In this document: positions 1 through 12,876 of the stretch, piece after piece
Layout: each line of letters begins with the position of its first letter
Position numbering within the stretch: position 1 is the stretch's first letter
Source: Scleromitrula shiraiana
Taxonomy: Eukaryota; Ascomycota; Leotiomycetes; Helotiales; Sclerotiniaceae
Assembly: GCA_028455995.1 (NCBI GenBank)
Contig: JABELC010000009.1
Location: forward strand, 1,302,001 to 1,366,000
Direction: 5' to 3'
Length of the DNA stretch: 64,000 nt
Translations under genes and position numbers: made by a program
Notes under the pieces: model-generated
What the model was told of the DNA's origin: nothing
What the model saw: the letters and a program-made list of their open reading frames with translations, nothing else
The model's database searches: none

Positions 1-1473
1 CCACAAGCGACAGGAGAAGCAATCTGCAAAGTCTCGGTTTGAGTCGAAGCAACCCGTCGAGTACGAATGGGTGGCGGCTGGCAGAATACAACTTGAGGGA
101 CAACGCCAGGCAGACACATCTATTATGCGAGGCTCCTTTGCAGCATGTTTTTCCCATTCTGGTAAATATCTTGCTGTAGCAACTCAGTATGGCATGATTT
201 CAGTATTCTTAACTAGCTCCCTACTAAAACAGGACCATGACCCATTGGTTGTTACTTTCACAACTTCAAGGCCAGGTCATGAACACGGTGCAGCAAGAGC
301 GATGGAGTTCTCGCCAGATCCGTTTGATCTCCTTGCATGGACAGAATCCAGTGGACGTGTTGGAGTTGCAGATGTTCGAGATCTCTTTCTTTCGCGACAA
401 CTTATCAATATCGATTCTCATGGACCTACTGTGGAGCGTGTTTGGATTACTGAGCGTCTGGATGATCCCCCGACAATAGACCCTAGGCTTCGCAGCTTCC
501 GCCACGAGTCAGCCTCTCCTACCCCAGATTACCTCGGTTTGGACTTAGACCGACATGAACTTATTAGTTTATTACGTGATTTAGGTGATAGGTACCAATC
601 TCCTCTGACAACTGAGGAAACACAAATCTTGCATGCGCATCGGATAGCTCGTCACCAACGAGATCGTGATGCACAGGCGCGAGCAGAAGCAGCAGGTCAC
701 CCCACCAACAGTTCGAGGTGGGGTACTTGGGACGGACAGCGCCCTTCTGGCATATATGTGACCTCCCGAGATGAATCTAGCGCGGCACCCCGTCGTGTGT
801 CTACAGTTGGCTTGCCAAGCGTCTTACGAGAATTTACAAGTTCAGATCGCAGTCCTGCCTCTTTCCGCGCTTTCATTGACAGGCAAAACCAGGATCGTGA
901 AAGGCGAAGCCAACATGAGCCCAGGCGACGCATGTCATCACTATTAGGAGTCTCAGACAATGGGTTGGAGCGGGAATCAAGTGGAAGTGGAAGGACAAGT
1001 GCTGACACATATACAAGCCTTGAGCGTTTGTCGCTCGCGCCTAGTCTCCCTCATATCGGCTTTGATTCTGCCAACACTCAGTGGGCTGAACTTGAAGCGA
1101 TGTATCGCACTCGGTTGTCTAACGGTTCTCCTGATCGCTCTGCTCGAGTGAGGATTGATCTTGAGGATGACGAAAATCGAGATTTAATCCAACGGCTAAG
1201 ACCCTCGTGGCGTTCTGCAGAGGAGGAAATGGCTCATCTTAACATTGAATATCTCAACGGAAATAGTATTAGGCGTGAGGGGAGGGGAGGATCAATCGAA
1301 ACCATGGGATGCACCTGGAGCGAAGATGGTAGAATCTTGTATGTTATCTCCTGTTTACGTTGTTACTTCCAAAACTAACTCTTCACAGGTACATTGGTGC
1401 CGGGGATGGAATCTATGAATATCATGTTAATGTTTCGGGAAGAAAAATGGTTCCGAGCATTGTGTTACGATAA
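1..1473 (+). CDS. DUF2415 WD40-like protein, C-terminal part (5' end outside window)
   Basis: The reading frame is open from base 2, so the gene starts upstream of the window. Exons are 1-1338 and 1389-1473. The 50-nt intron has a GTATGT donor and CACAG acceptor, and splicing adds a last exon ending in VPSIVLR before TAA at 1471-1473. The segment around 300-410 (AMEFSPDPFDLLAWTE then GRVGVADVRDLF) matches the fungal DUF2415 signature with its conserved DLL triplet. WD-like strands precede it (AACFSHSGKYLAVATQYG) and follow it (TMGCTWSEDGRILYIGAGDGIYEYHV). The middle, about residues 150-380, is polar, Arg/Ser-rich and probably disordered. In this family such proteins are read as beta-propellers of unknown function. 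Unspliced translation would stop at 1378 and lose the final blade strand, which supports the intron. Confidence 0.85.
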
Positions 1474-1898
1474 TATGTTTTAATGATATTGGCAAAGTTT
1501 TGGCGCGAAGGTGAATGGAGTTCTTTGGACTAGGAATATCAACGTCAACATCAGGCCGGGATTGTTCTACTTTATGCTTGGAAAAGCAGCTTTCACTTTC
1601 TCGATATCTCGATATTAATCTTATTCTCGTTGTCGTAATATCCACCTTCTTTATGCGTCAGGTGATGTTCACCGTGCGTCTGCAGTGCCTAAATTGAGAA
1701 AGGAAATGTACACATCATCCTTGTCTAACGCTACTGAAACCTAGATTATTCATGGGTTGGTAGTAGGCAATCTCGGCCGTAACGATTTAGGAGAACCACA
1801 TTAGTACTAGGAAATATACCTACATATATATATATATATATGATTGATGTATCCCTATCTTTGATTCGAAGTCAAATTCCCTTCTACCTACAATTACT
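1474..1898. other. Intergenic region
   Basis: 3' flank of the DUF2415 gene. It holds a short AT dinucleotide run near 1826-1842. I see no coding sequence or RNA gene. Confidence 0.6.
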
Positions 1899-3367
1899 AT
1901 GGGAAACAATTCATCTCAAATGCACACTCAACAAGAAACAGCAGACCTCACTAGTCTTGCGGGAATTCGCCTCGCTCTGAACCACTATATAGATATTGTT
2001 GAGGCATATCCAACTTGGGTTAGAAAACCGTACCCTGAAGCTAATCAATCACAGCGTCGATTTCCGGATAACCCGGAAATTTGTGCTCAAGTCTTGAGCT
2101 ATATCGAGTTTATTCAAGCGGATAATAATCCCGAAATCTCATCATCGATGACGAGACATTCGTTGAGAATCTCCTGGAGGATCAGGATGATTTGATCCAG
2201 GGTTTTAAGGTATTACTGCCAGGTTTATTGGACATGAAGAGACTTGAACAAGAGGAAAAGGTGCGCTAAGAGAGTGCAAGGATTGAAAGCGAGAAAGAGC
2301 ATATCAGAGCTTGCGAAGTACAAGAGAAATTCGCAACAATATTTGGTCCGAAGTTGTTTCTGGCAATATCGTGCATATCACTAGGGATGCTGGCTCTACC
2401 GCATTTCTCTATCACAGTTGCGTTGCGCCGAATGGACTGAAGAGTTCAGCATGTGAGGCTGGTCTCACCGATCATGCTCAGTGTCGTCCAAGCGATTCTT
2501 CAGATTTTCCCAATTACCGTTTTATCTGCAAGTAGATCGACTTGGAGCCTCCTGATGTATCATTTTTCGCGAACAATGTTTTGCACTTCTCGGATCTAGA
2601 AGATGTGGAGGAGTATGTTTTTAACCTCCCTGAAGTTGATCGTGCTGCGATTACGCATCTACGGTTTCCAGTTCCGATTTATCTGTTTAAAGATGGTACT
2701 GATGCTTATGATATGTATGAGGCTTCATAGTCTTCGATTCTTAACTAGTTTAGTTGTCCTTGGGATTGGGAATCAGTAGGTTTATTCTTCTATATTTACT
2801 GATACTATATTAACATTCTTGAACTAGCTTAACTTACGTGTTGGTGATGACTCGGAGTATCTGAAAAGGCCTTGGTATTTTTATTACTCCAGTTGTTACT
2901 ACTCGAACAATCGTCATCGTATGTATAAAAAGTGGCAGATCGGTTTTGGTAACACAAGCTGGGATATGGATATTTCATCCTTAAAGTACAAAGGCGAACT
3001 AAAGATAGATATAGGCGTATATTACCCCAAATGTATGTCCCCCTTCGCCATTTTTCGATGCCCTGTATTTTTCAAAACCCCATTTAACAACACCTCTCTA
3101 GCCTTATTGCCCCTTCATCGTTTTTTCAAAGCCGATTTTGAAGATCCAGATAGGTGGTTACAGCCGCTCCTCCAGTTCCGTCAATACACCGGCCTCAATC
3201 TCCATTTCTGGGATTCTAATGGTGTCAAGGAGGTTCTCAAGTATCAGTATTTCATAGATGAGCTGAAAGAGTATATGGCGGGACCACCGATTGGCCCTTG
3301 GAAGGTCGTGGAGTTTAGGGATCGTGAATATGCGAATCCGGATCGTCATATGTTACTTATATATTAG
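1899..3367 (+). pseudogene. Decayed DUF7730/F-box-like gene
   Basis: Pieces of a protein occur in successive frames. 1899-2140 starts with ATG and encodes a polar helical segment. Around 2135 the sensible frame shifts (IIDDETFVENLLEDQDD) and then meets TAA at 2267-2269. 2311-2730 carries the recognisable core: REIRNNIWSEVVSGNIVHI, a CK*ID segment where the family usually has a C-[RK]-Q-I-Y-like motif, then FFANNVLHFSDLEDVEEY and LPEVDRAAITHLRF. The internal stop is TAG at 2533-2535, one C-to-T change from CAG (Gln). 2921-3367 looks like the C-terminal part (DRWLQPLLQFRQYTGL). This architecture is typical of the large fungal DUF7730/2EXR-like families of unknown function. Two or more disruptions make a working product unlikely, although introns could hide some of them. 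Confidence 0.5.
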
Positions 3368-4384
3368 GTTTTTATTGGAAAACTGCGGTTGATCATCCAA
3401 AATTTGATTTAGATACTGCCACTCGTCTGAAAGGGGTACGGGAAAAGGTTTTTCATTGACTTGTTTGCATTGGAGAGGACTTGATTTTAGAATTTACGTT
3501 GTTTGGAAGCGAAAGGCGATCACTTGGAGTATTTCGGCGTTGGCTGTGTTGGAGATTTGGGGCTATAATCAGAGGATTTTATATCCTGTTGATACGTAAA
3601 ATCTGACTCTTTAAACAATACAAATTGACGAGCGAATTGCATTTTAAAACGTAACTCCTTTTCCGCAGCTGACGAGGTAAGTTCGCTGCTCCCGGGTAAT
3701 AACTAGTTGAGTAGACTTCTGCTATGATTTGTATCGCTGTGACGAGCAATTTAATGTAGATACGTATATATACCTTTTAGTCTATGTACTCTTACAAGAC
3801 TTTCAGTAAGTCTATATATAACCTTGAAATAATAGATCAGAAAGGTCAGCCTCCCCCGGACAACAGCCCCAAAACAGCCAAGTCCTATTTCCCATTCGTC
3901 GTGTACACTTCCAGGTTCCTTCGTTCGTTCGTATTCAAATATCCTGACGTACCACGAAGAAACAAGCCACATTCACGGGGTGCATTTGCATTGAAACCCG
4001 AGTACAGTAACGAGAAAAATAACGGTCGCCCACGCGACTTGTTTCCCTCGTATGTATGTAGGGTAGAGGTGAGATTGGGGTGAGATAAGATTCTTATATG
4101 TATGTAAGATGGGGACCTGCGGTACGGCGCGATACCGTATGGGATTGATTTTGATTTTATTTGTGTGATTATTATTCACTTTGGTTTGATTCACTTTCTT
4201 GTTCCTGTTCTCGTTCTCGTTCCTGAATTGAATGGTATTCTCTCGCTCGTTTTTTATTCTTTTGTCTTGCAGAATTACTTTAGTTGCTTGCAGATTGCTG
4301 TGTGAGGACAGCAAGTATCAATCAAATACATACATACATACGTATAATACTTTCCCTATACATACATATTGCGCGAAAAGATCA
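3368..4384. other. Intergenic region upstream of the GPI-protein gene
   Basis: AT-rich DNA with no convincing coding sequence. Short open frames at 3784-4083 and 3973-4314 are low-complexity and overlap on opposite strands. The region probably contains the promoter and 5' UTR of the gene starting at 4385. Confidence 0.5.
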
Positions 4385-5450
4385 ATGATGAAAGTGGCTC
4401 AAATATCGAGACTAGGTCTCATTACGCAATTCTGGAATCTAGTCCTAGCATCTGCGCAAGAAGTCTGTCCGAATTCTTTTTCTCCAAATGAGGTTTCCTT
4501 GAGCACGAGGTGTAAGTCTAGTCATATTTTTATACTTTATTTCATTTGATGTATTCAATTCTCTTTGAGATTAACTGTTGTTAATAAAACCATTAGCAAG
4601 ATGGTGTCTTTCTCAAATAAATACATGCAGTACACTATGCCGTGGTTCCACCACAGCAAATACCTGCGATTCGGTACGTAAATAGTTCTTCTATATGCTC
4701 AACATCTCCCTGCATCAATTCCACACCAACTAACTAACTAACTAATCAACCCCTCCTGCTAATTAGACCTCACTATGCTACACCTGCACCTGCGCTGACT
4801 CCACAACCCCCACTATAACCACCTACACCCAAACAATCCCCTACTTCGTCTGCGAACAATCATACATAGACTGTCTCGCCGCCTCCTCTTCCTCAGACCT
4901 GCAAGCGCAATCTACATGTCGAACCAACGAGGAGAAGAATTGTCCGCATAAGAATGCGGATGGGAGTGATGATCAGTCAGGTTCTATCTCCAGCTCTAGT
5001 TCTACCCTTCCTGTTTCCACATCTTCATCTTCAAATACAAAAACGAAAGAACCACCTACTTCTACTTCTACTTCTACTTCTGCTTCTGCTTCTACCGAAA
5101 TCCCCATAGTAAGTAAAACCACAACGGTAACCCCAACACCCACGGGGACGACAACAGTTCTGGTTACCAGTACGAGTACGCCGGGTCAGAGTGCGAATGG
5201 GGGTGAAAACGGGAATGGGAATGGGACGGATAGCACGAGTTATGTGACTACGTTTCCGGCGGTGAATGGGACGGGGGTGTCGGGTTCGGGGTTGACTACG
5301 ACGAGTGGGAGTGGAGGTACGGGGGTGGCGACGGCTTTAGGTGCGCCGGGTGCGGTTTCTAGTCGTGGGGCTGGGGCTGGGAATGGCGGGGTTGGGGTTT
5401 GGTGGGTGAAATTGGTGATTGGGGTTGTTGGGGTGGTTTGGTGGGGTTAG
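4385..5450 (+). CDS. Secreted GPI-anchored DUF7707-type cysteine-rich protein
   Basis: Exons are 4385-4511, 4597-4673 and 4767-5450, giving 311 aa. Both introns have GTAAGT/GTACGT donors and TTAG acceptors, and the second has repeated CTAAC branch sites. The N-terminus (MMKVAQ, then FWNLVLASAQ) looks like a secretion signal. The spliced cysteine domain reads STRSRWCLSQINTCSTLC, then ANTCDS, then CYTCTCADST, then YTQTIPYFVCEQSYIDC. This is the order of cysteines seen in the fungal DUF7707 family. Behind it comes a long Ser/Thr-rich stalk (about residues 110-270) and a hydrophobic tail (VKLVIGVVGVVWW) suited to GPI attachment. The role is probably cell wall or surface and is not known. The last third is strongly G-rich on the coding strand, unlike the AT-rich flanks. 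Two in-frame ATGs sit at 4385 and 4388; I chose the first. Confidence 0.85.
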
Positions 5451-6080
5451 GAAGGAGGGAGGGGAGGGTGTTTTGAAGTAGAGTTGGGAGGTGTTTATGG
5501 ATGGGGTTATTGTTGCATGTTGGTGTTTGGGAATTGATTTATTGGGTTTTAGAGATGGGTGGGTGGATGTGGGATGCAACTTGAGAGTTTAAGAAGGCCA
5601 TTCATCATGAGAATATGGTTGGTTTAGATATGATATGGAATGGGATGATATGAAACGAGAAGACTCATTACTTAAGAGTCATCGCATGTGAAGGTAATCC
5701 GAAAACTATTTCATGACAAGACATGACACGACAATGATGATTCGGTTCAGAAATGTATAATGCAAGTTTGTCATGTAAATATGTATGTAACTATATCCAA
5801 TTCTTCCAGCTTCGCGAGCTGACTTGTTCCCCCTACCATTCCAATCCATTGTCGTTGCCATTGCTATTGCCATTGCCATTTCCACAAATTCGTAAAAGTC
5901 CTGTTCATGTTTCTCCCAAAGATTTCGTAAATAATAACAATAATCATAATAATTAATATACACATAACCAATCAATCAAAAGCGAAGAAGGATATCAAAC
6001 ATTTAATATTCATAAAGGGAGGGGAGCCAAAAAAAAAGCAAATCAAACCAAATCAGAGTCTGTATCCCAAATCAGAGAAT
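5451..6080. other. Convergent intergenic region
   Basis: 3' flanks of the DUF7707 gene (plus strand) and the zinc-finger gene (minus strand). The first 130 bases are G-rich. I see no gene. Confidence 0.6.
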
Positions 6081-9000
6081 CTAACTAGACTCCTGACGAA
6101 CCTGCCCACCGATAAGCTCAATACAATTACTCAACAAAAGAGCCGCTTCATGAAGTAATTCCCATCGTGTTTTCTTAAATACCGTGCGTAGAACCATTAA
6201 CATTCCAGTGCAGCCATTAAATCCATGCAGGGATTTGAGATTTTCAGGTGACTCGACGCTGCCGAATCGTCGCAGATAGATGCGCATATCGCGGACTTGA
6301 TCGTCGAAGGAATGAACAGAGGGAATAGGTGCCGTTGTGGGACCTTCCAGAGCGTATCCGTAGCACCATACTATTAGTGCGGCGAAATACATTACCCAGG
6401 GTCTATTAAGCAGGACATCATCGCGAGCTGAATATTCGAATGTCGCGTCGTTGTAGGCTGCTGCGTTGTTGGTGTTTAATTCATCGTGGGGAAATAGTAC
6501 GTTGCGGAGGAATTTGAGGGCGTAGAATGTGGCATCTCTGGCTTTGGCACTTGGTGCCCAGTTGTCCTTCATTCGGCGTTGAGCATTGTTTAGATCTTGG
6601 GATCCGACGGTTCGACCGAGGAGACGTTTGGCGCGGGCAAATATTTGACAGTCTACTACGTCTACGTGCATTGCCATGTGTGCGAGGTGGTGTAGAACTG
6701 TTCTGCTCTCGAAAACTGCATTGTTTTCCTTTCCATTATAAGAGAAAGAGCCCATGTCTTCTTGTTTTTTTAGTGATTTATCGAAATCGGCCTTCCATAG
6801 ATCATATGCTTTTGTTAACGACAATCTCCATTTATCTCGACCCCCGATTGCAGTTAATACTCCTAAGGAAGTGATTTGTAGATCGCGTTGATTCATGTGC
6901 CAGCTCACACTGAGAAGTCCTGCCATCAATACTGTGCGGCCGAAAGAATTGGTTCGGACTTCCTGGCCATTGAGAGTCCGTTTGAGACCTTCCATGAACG
7001 ATAACGGCTTCAATCCGTTGTAACCAAGATTGTTCTCCAAACGACCAACTTCGGCACTACTCGTCGCGGTCCAGAGAGATTCATCACAAGGTAAAAGAAG
7101 GCGCATCTCGTGAGCGACCATGACAGTAGAATGACCAAACATCGTAGCATGTGTAGAGTCTATCACGAAAGCAGCAAAGGCAGCTCGTCTCGTGGCTTCA
7201 TTAGTGATCCAATGGGTCCACCATTCGTTAGGAGTATTAGCACTAGAGGTTGATGACTGACGGGATCCGTTATTGCCTTGTTTATCATCCCTGACGCTCG
7301 GAGGCGAGTCCAATGCAGAACGACCAATCAATGAGCTACCGCGACGCATCAAAGTAATGGTTGTTGCATGATGAATGTGAGCCCTTTCATGAAGAGCACG
7401 GGTAGAATACATCTTTTCATATAGTTCCAATAATAAAAGGGCCTGGAATACCCATAATTTTGCTGGAGGTCTAAATTGATTATCACTGAATATTTCCCAT
7501 CGAAGATGCCATGCCAGGAAATTTGAGAGTTCAGCACCAGCCTGTGTTACTTCGTAGCCATGCATCTTATCAAGACAAGATGCGCCGATGGCCATCATTG
7601 CAATCAAAAGTAGGTTAGGTGTCTTATCAGGTGAAAATGTTGGTTTGTGCACTAGTATGTTTGTTAGAAACCTTTCGAAAAGTTCAATAAAAAAGAAAGG
7701 CTTACAGATAGGCATTTGTTCGTTGAAATGATACCAATAGCTGCTGATATAAGTCTGCATCATTTTGCGACTCATCATATGACTGTCAACACTGCGATCG
7801 CCTTCTAGAAGTGCATCCTTCTGTTTTGCCACTGGTGCATTACCGGTCTCATTGAACCTTTCCTTGATGAGATCAACTATTTGTTGGCTTTTATCATCTG
7901 ACAGGACAGTTTCAGGCAAACTAGTATCAAGTAGGCTAGTTACGGCCATTGGGTGATGAGATTGGTGAATTGGCGCAGGATAAAAGCCCCCGAGACCAAT
8001 ATCGTTAGCAAAGTACTGGCCATAGTAGTTTTGGGTTGCGGCATCAGTGTAGTTACTTAAGATGTTAGGCATAGATCATCGAGACTTTGAACAACTGGAG
8101 TGCACACTCACGTTCCGTATGCCTGTTGGCTCATTGCACCCATTTGTGACGTAGTCTCATTCTGGTGACTGAAAAGATAATTTACAAAATCTTCGGGGAT
8201 TGTAAATGGAGACCGGTTGTAGCTGCCTTCTCCTCCAAACACAGGCATTGTGTTTGAAGCAGCCATCTGGTCTAGAAGCATCAGATCTGAACCCATTGCT
8301 TGAGTGTGGCCAGAATCATTCTGGTAATCCATGGTAACTGGTGTCTGGAAGGGAGACTCATGATCACGGGAAGGCGTATTTGCTGTTACTGTTGTAAACC
8401 CTGGTGGTGGTAGGCTGAACGGCGGAAAATTCTGTTGATTTATGTACGTTTGCGGGCTACCGACTTGATTACCGCGATAGTTCTGTCCATTTAATCCATA
8501 GGAACCAACGTTTGTCTGTATTGTTGGCCGCGTATAATCAAGCGGCTTCGAGTCAGAAGTTCCAAAGCTGGCAGTTTGTTGGCCTCGGGTGCCCGAAGTA
8601 GTAGAAGCCGAGTTGTGAGCTCTAGGAGTAATATCAATATCGGAACGCTTGTAAGTACTTGCCTGTGAGAATCCGTCCGCACCATTGGTTGGGGTGCCAG
8701 AGTAAGTACCAGAAGATGCATTGGTCGTTGGAGAATATGATGTTGGTCTAGCCTCTTGTGGTGATTGATATTGGATCTGGGTAGTCCGTAATTTTCCCGA
8801 ACTTAGACTAGGTCTCATTACTTCTGGGGAATGAGAACCACGGACTGGTTGCGATTTTCCAATCTGCGTAACTGGAGATCCCTGGCTTAACATGGAGTCT
8901 TTTCGGTGCAGTTGGGAACCCTTGGCTGTATGGCGGTCCCTGTGCCTATTGCATAAATCTTGCCTAACGAAAGTCCTTGTGCAGCCTTCGAAGTCACAGT

Positions 9001-9450
9001 TGAATATTTGCTTTGGGGTATGATTTAACTGATGACGATATCTGATAAAAATGGGAAGAATTAGCGGGAAAACACCCCAGAAATTGTCATTCGGGTGGAG
9101 AAGCCTTACAAATGCTCTGCTCGTGAATAGCTCTTTCCGCAACCTTCTGAGGGGCATTCGAATTTCTTGTCTAAACCTTTGCGACTACGCCTTCGCTTCC
9201 GTGAAGGACCATCATCACCGGAAGAATGAGCTTCTAAAGCCTCTTCATGTGGAGGCTCTTCTTCCTCTTCCATATTATCCTTAGGCGCAATGCGACTTCT
9301 ACGTCGGCCGCGAGATTTCTCGTCAAATTCTCCATTGGGTCTGGATTGCAAAATAGGATCGGGGACTGGAAGCATGGCAGTTGTATCAATTTGGGTTGTA
9401 ATGTTTTTTGTTGTGAAGACAAGAGGTTGTGCAGCTAGTATTGAAGTCAT
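6081..9450 (-). CDS. C2H2 zinc-finger transcription factor with fungal_trans domain
   Basis: Exons on the minus strand are 9450-9110, 9041-8112 and 8055-6081, giving 1081 aa. Intron 1 (GTAAGG, acceptor TCAG) falls inside the first zinc finger and restores HLYRHQLNH. Intron 2 (GTGAGT to TTAAG) joins QAYGT to NYTDAAT and keeps frame. Two C2H2 fingers are visible: C99-X4-C104-X12-H117-X3-H121 and C129-X4-C134 with H147 and H151. They follow a basic RKRRRSRK stretch (about 84-91) that may act as a nuclear signal. Residues 160-430 are Ser/Gln/Pro-rich. From about residue 500 the protein matches the fungal_trans middle-homology region (YWYHFNEQMPI, then LLLIAMMAIGA). Such paired-finger plus fungal_trans proteins are RNA polymerase II regulators; the target genes cannot be read from the sequence. 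It faces away from SAP30, with a long shared upstream region. The second intron's acceptor is the least certain border. Confidence 0.85.
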
Positions 9451-9784
9451 AGTCTCATATAATATTTTATATTAGTTTGAGAAGTAGTAGGCTCCCTTTT
9501 CCTCCCACAAGAAGTTGGTTATGGGTTCTGCGAAATCGAAATTTGTCGCATTGGCGATAGAATTACTCTACTATTGACCGAGGTCAGAATGGATTGAGCA
9601 TTTCATATATGAAGGAAGTAATGCAATGCAACGCAATGCGAACAGGTTAATAGATGGTATTTAGCTATTCATAGCGTGCAGCATCGTAGCCAAAGACGTT
9701 CATACACATTGAATGACGGAGAATATGTGCTGTAAATTCTCTGGTTAATGTTGAGAATGTTGATGTCTGACAGATGATGATGAC

Positions 9785-9817
<33 letters not shown>

Positions 9818-11630
9818 ATCGCAACGTGGGGATATAGGTAGCGAGATGAGAGATACAATCTGGATAGGATACCTAGTGAGAGGTCATGCACGAAAAAGCG
9901 CGCGCTGATCCGATGAATGAGGGGAGAACGCGGATATGGCGCTTGAATGTGGTTAATCGGAAGAATAAGAAATGGATAAAATGGATACAATGGATACGTA
10001 TGTACTGTATAGTATACTGTAAGTGTTCGGACAGTAATCCAATGGGATGTGCAACAACTATATGGAAAAAGAACCTATATCTGTACAGCAATGTAAACAC
10101 AATTGTACTCACTTGTGATAGTTCACGGGAGGAGTTTTGATATTTTGATAATTTTTTGCTTTTTTGCATACGGGTCCGGAGGCTTCTTTTGGTGGGTTGC
10201 AGTCAAATCCTGCGGGTTGTAGGCTCATAGGTGGAGTTGGCTGGGTAGTTGTGAAACATAAACCTGGGATTTTTTCCAAAATTTCTTACCTCTGATGAGC
10301 GGGCTTGGGATTTTGATCGGTGTAATCGGTTGGCCGATTATTCGGTTTTCGTCGGTCGGCTCGGTATAAATACCATGTAATATGACAGGGGAAAGAAAGA
10401 GAGGGAGAGAAAGAGAGGGGGGGGAAAAGTAGTCGAGCTGGTGGAGGTTCTTTTTGTACTACGAACTTGGTGGGCTCTAAGCTCTAGGGCTTATATCTAT
10501 GCATCCTTATTATTGTCCTCAATCATTAGCCATACCTACTACATATTATATAGTGGGCAGCCATCGGAGTTACATCCGTACGATACATGTCTGCAGATTC
10601 AAATGCAGAAGAAATAATGATCGAGGGGTTGAATGTGGCTTCAATGCTTGGATACAAAAAAAAAACTAACCTTGAATCGAACAGAAGAACCTATTTCATC
10701 AGCTGCACTCCCGTGTGTGTCTCAAATGCCACCTACTATAGGTGATACATTCATTATAGATGTTTGATTCCTTTTGGTTTCTTGCCAGGTCTTGTAAGTT
10801 CGTGCACAGTAACTAACTCCAAGAGACTATATGGATGATATTGAAAGGTGCTATTCGGATCTTCTTCATTATACTCTTCGGTATATTCGAGTTCGAGAGC
10901 GCATATGAGCTATCTAGGTCTCTGCTGTGCTACATCCGAATCTAGATGCCTATCATTAAAGTCCCCATCTACTTGCAGAAAGTTAATTTAGCAGTAGTAA
11001 AGGAACAAATGAGGGGTATATGTACATTATATGTATGCTCGAGATTCGCTTGTGTCCAATTTTTCCTCAACTCTGATAGATTAGAATCTTTCTGTCACTT
11101 AAGAAAGTCGATAGAGGTTTAGTTCTATATCTAGAACAAATTCAAGAAGAAGAAGAAGAAGAACTACCAATTATCATACGTGCTCAACAAAATTAACAGA
11201 GTTGAATAGATAATACTTATGGCTTGTTACGTGAGCTTTGGAGGTTCATCAATTCAATTATATCAGTCTATCGAAACTTGAGGGTAATGAAATCATTTTT
11301 CTTTTTCTTTCATCAATTTATTATTCTGTAGTGCACGTGTGGATAATGATGATCCACTTAAAAATCCGGGGTACGTTATCCTTGACTTTAGCTAATAAAG
11401 TTATTATTAGTCAAGCCCTTGGTTTATCTCTCTGATTTCTCTCCTAATAAAGTTTCTCGAAGAAAGACATCATCAATTTTTTGGAACTCACGCACTATAG
11501 AACTCTGAATTCTCCCAACTTCCTCATTTAAAATAATCAACTCATGACTATATTGCCTTCTATTACCGTTACTCAATTAATTACAACCTTATAATTAAAT
11601 CATCTTACAAAGCTTTAATCGTCCTTCATC
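9451..11630. other. Long divergent intergenic region
   Basis: About 2.2 kb between the zinc-finger gene and SAP30. It holds an ATG-type trinucleotide run near 9774-9815 and a purine-rich GAGA/G8 tract near 10387-10430, and otherwise ordinary AT-rich DNA. Open frames here (for example 9745-9990, 9873-10169) have no gene-like composition. It probably carries regulatory DNA and the 5' leader of the zinc-finger gene. Confidence 0.5.
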
Positions 11631-12285
11631 ATGGGAAAAACGTCCCGCCCACAACCTGATGATTCAGAAGCATCAAGCACGAAAGAAAAACCACATTCAA
11701 ATACTGTTAACACTGCGAATGGAAAGAATCGACGCACAGCCGCCGCAGCCACTGGAACCGCGAATACCACTGTGCTACCTGTGGCAACTGGCGCAGTAGC
11801 AGCAACCTCTGGAAATAGTAATCCGGAGAACACTTCTGGCGTAAGTTTCACAAACATGATGTTCAATGCAGAACGCTCTAGTTAACATGGGTGTCATCAG
11901 ATACAATGGTCTAGTTTCGATCCGTCTATACTTCACAAATACCGATACGAGTGGAGAATAAACACTCCTGCAGCCTTCAATAATTCATACAATCAAGTCG
12001 TCTTATCGCGATCGAGTATTGGTCGCATGTCACCAACTATGGTCAGGAAGAAAGAGCATAAGAGGCAAAGCAAGGAACAACTGGCCAATAATATACGGAA
12101 ACACTTCAATAGCTTGGGAGTTGTCGAGAATGAAGTCATAATCGATTTCTTATACAAAGTTCGACATCAGGGTTAGTTGAATGAAGCTTCTTACAACCCC
12201 GAACTACAATCGTACTAATCCGACGAGTGCAGATAAGAACTTTCGAATGCTTTTCGCACCCCATTTACAACAACGTCCACGATGA
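11631..12285 (+). CDS. SAP30: SAP30-like Sin3-binding subunit of histone deacetylase complex
   Basis: Exons are 11631-11840, 11901-12171 and 12233-12285, giving 177 aa. Introns are 60 and 61 nt with GTAAGT and GTTAGT donors. The N-terminal 70 residues are Thr/Ala/Asn-rich and probably disordered. From exon 2 the protein reads IQWSSFDPSILHKYRYEW, later LSRSSIGRMSPTMVRKKEHKR, ANNIRKHFNSLGVVENEVI and DFLYKVRHQDKNFRMLF. This is the Sap30 Sin3-binding domain. Known members bind the PAH3 region of Sin3 and stabilise the Rpd3 deacetylase complex in the nucleus. The continuous domain across both splice sites supports the structure. The last exon is short, 53 nt. The symbol is by homology to the yeast and animal family. 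Confidence 0.85.
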
Positions 12286-12876
12286 TTGATTGTTACTCTA
12301 CTACAGATAAGAGATACTCAAAGTGGGGTTGATGCTGAGCGTCTAAGATGAAGCATCAAAGAAGAAAGATTACGAAGGGATATGAGGGTTACATTCATCA
12401 GGAAGATAATACGGATATAGATATTTAGATATGCAGTCATGACGGAACAAGATCAAGGGCGTTTCGTTTATAACAATAATTGTATTATATAATGGGCAAA
12501 GCATGTGGGCATACATTTTCAATACTGGATTGTAAATTTGTTAATATGGCGGATTGATCAGACCAAGAATCAATGAAAATACAATCGAAATCGAAATATA
12601 ACAGACATTTTTGAATTGTTTGAATATCCCGATTCCATAAAGCTCTATTAATGATTTTCTTTTTGGCACTTTTGTATTCGGCCCTCCGGCATTATTTCCG
12701 CTCCGCCAATCAGATTTACGATAACTAATTCATATCGCAAGAGAAAAAAAGTTGGAGCTTTCCAGAACAATCGTTGATATCCATTATAATTTTTATCTTT
12801 TTTCTTCACATTACATTCATTTGTTTCTCGACAGTTCGAAATTGATATCGCATATGGTGAAAACTTTATTGTCATT
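12286..12876. other. Intergenic region
   Basis: 3' flank of SAP30 and 5' flank of MDJ1. An ATG at 12854 opens a short frame that stops at once, just before the MDJ1 start, so it may act as a tiny upstream ORF. Otherwise nothing is recognised. Confidence 0.5.
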
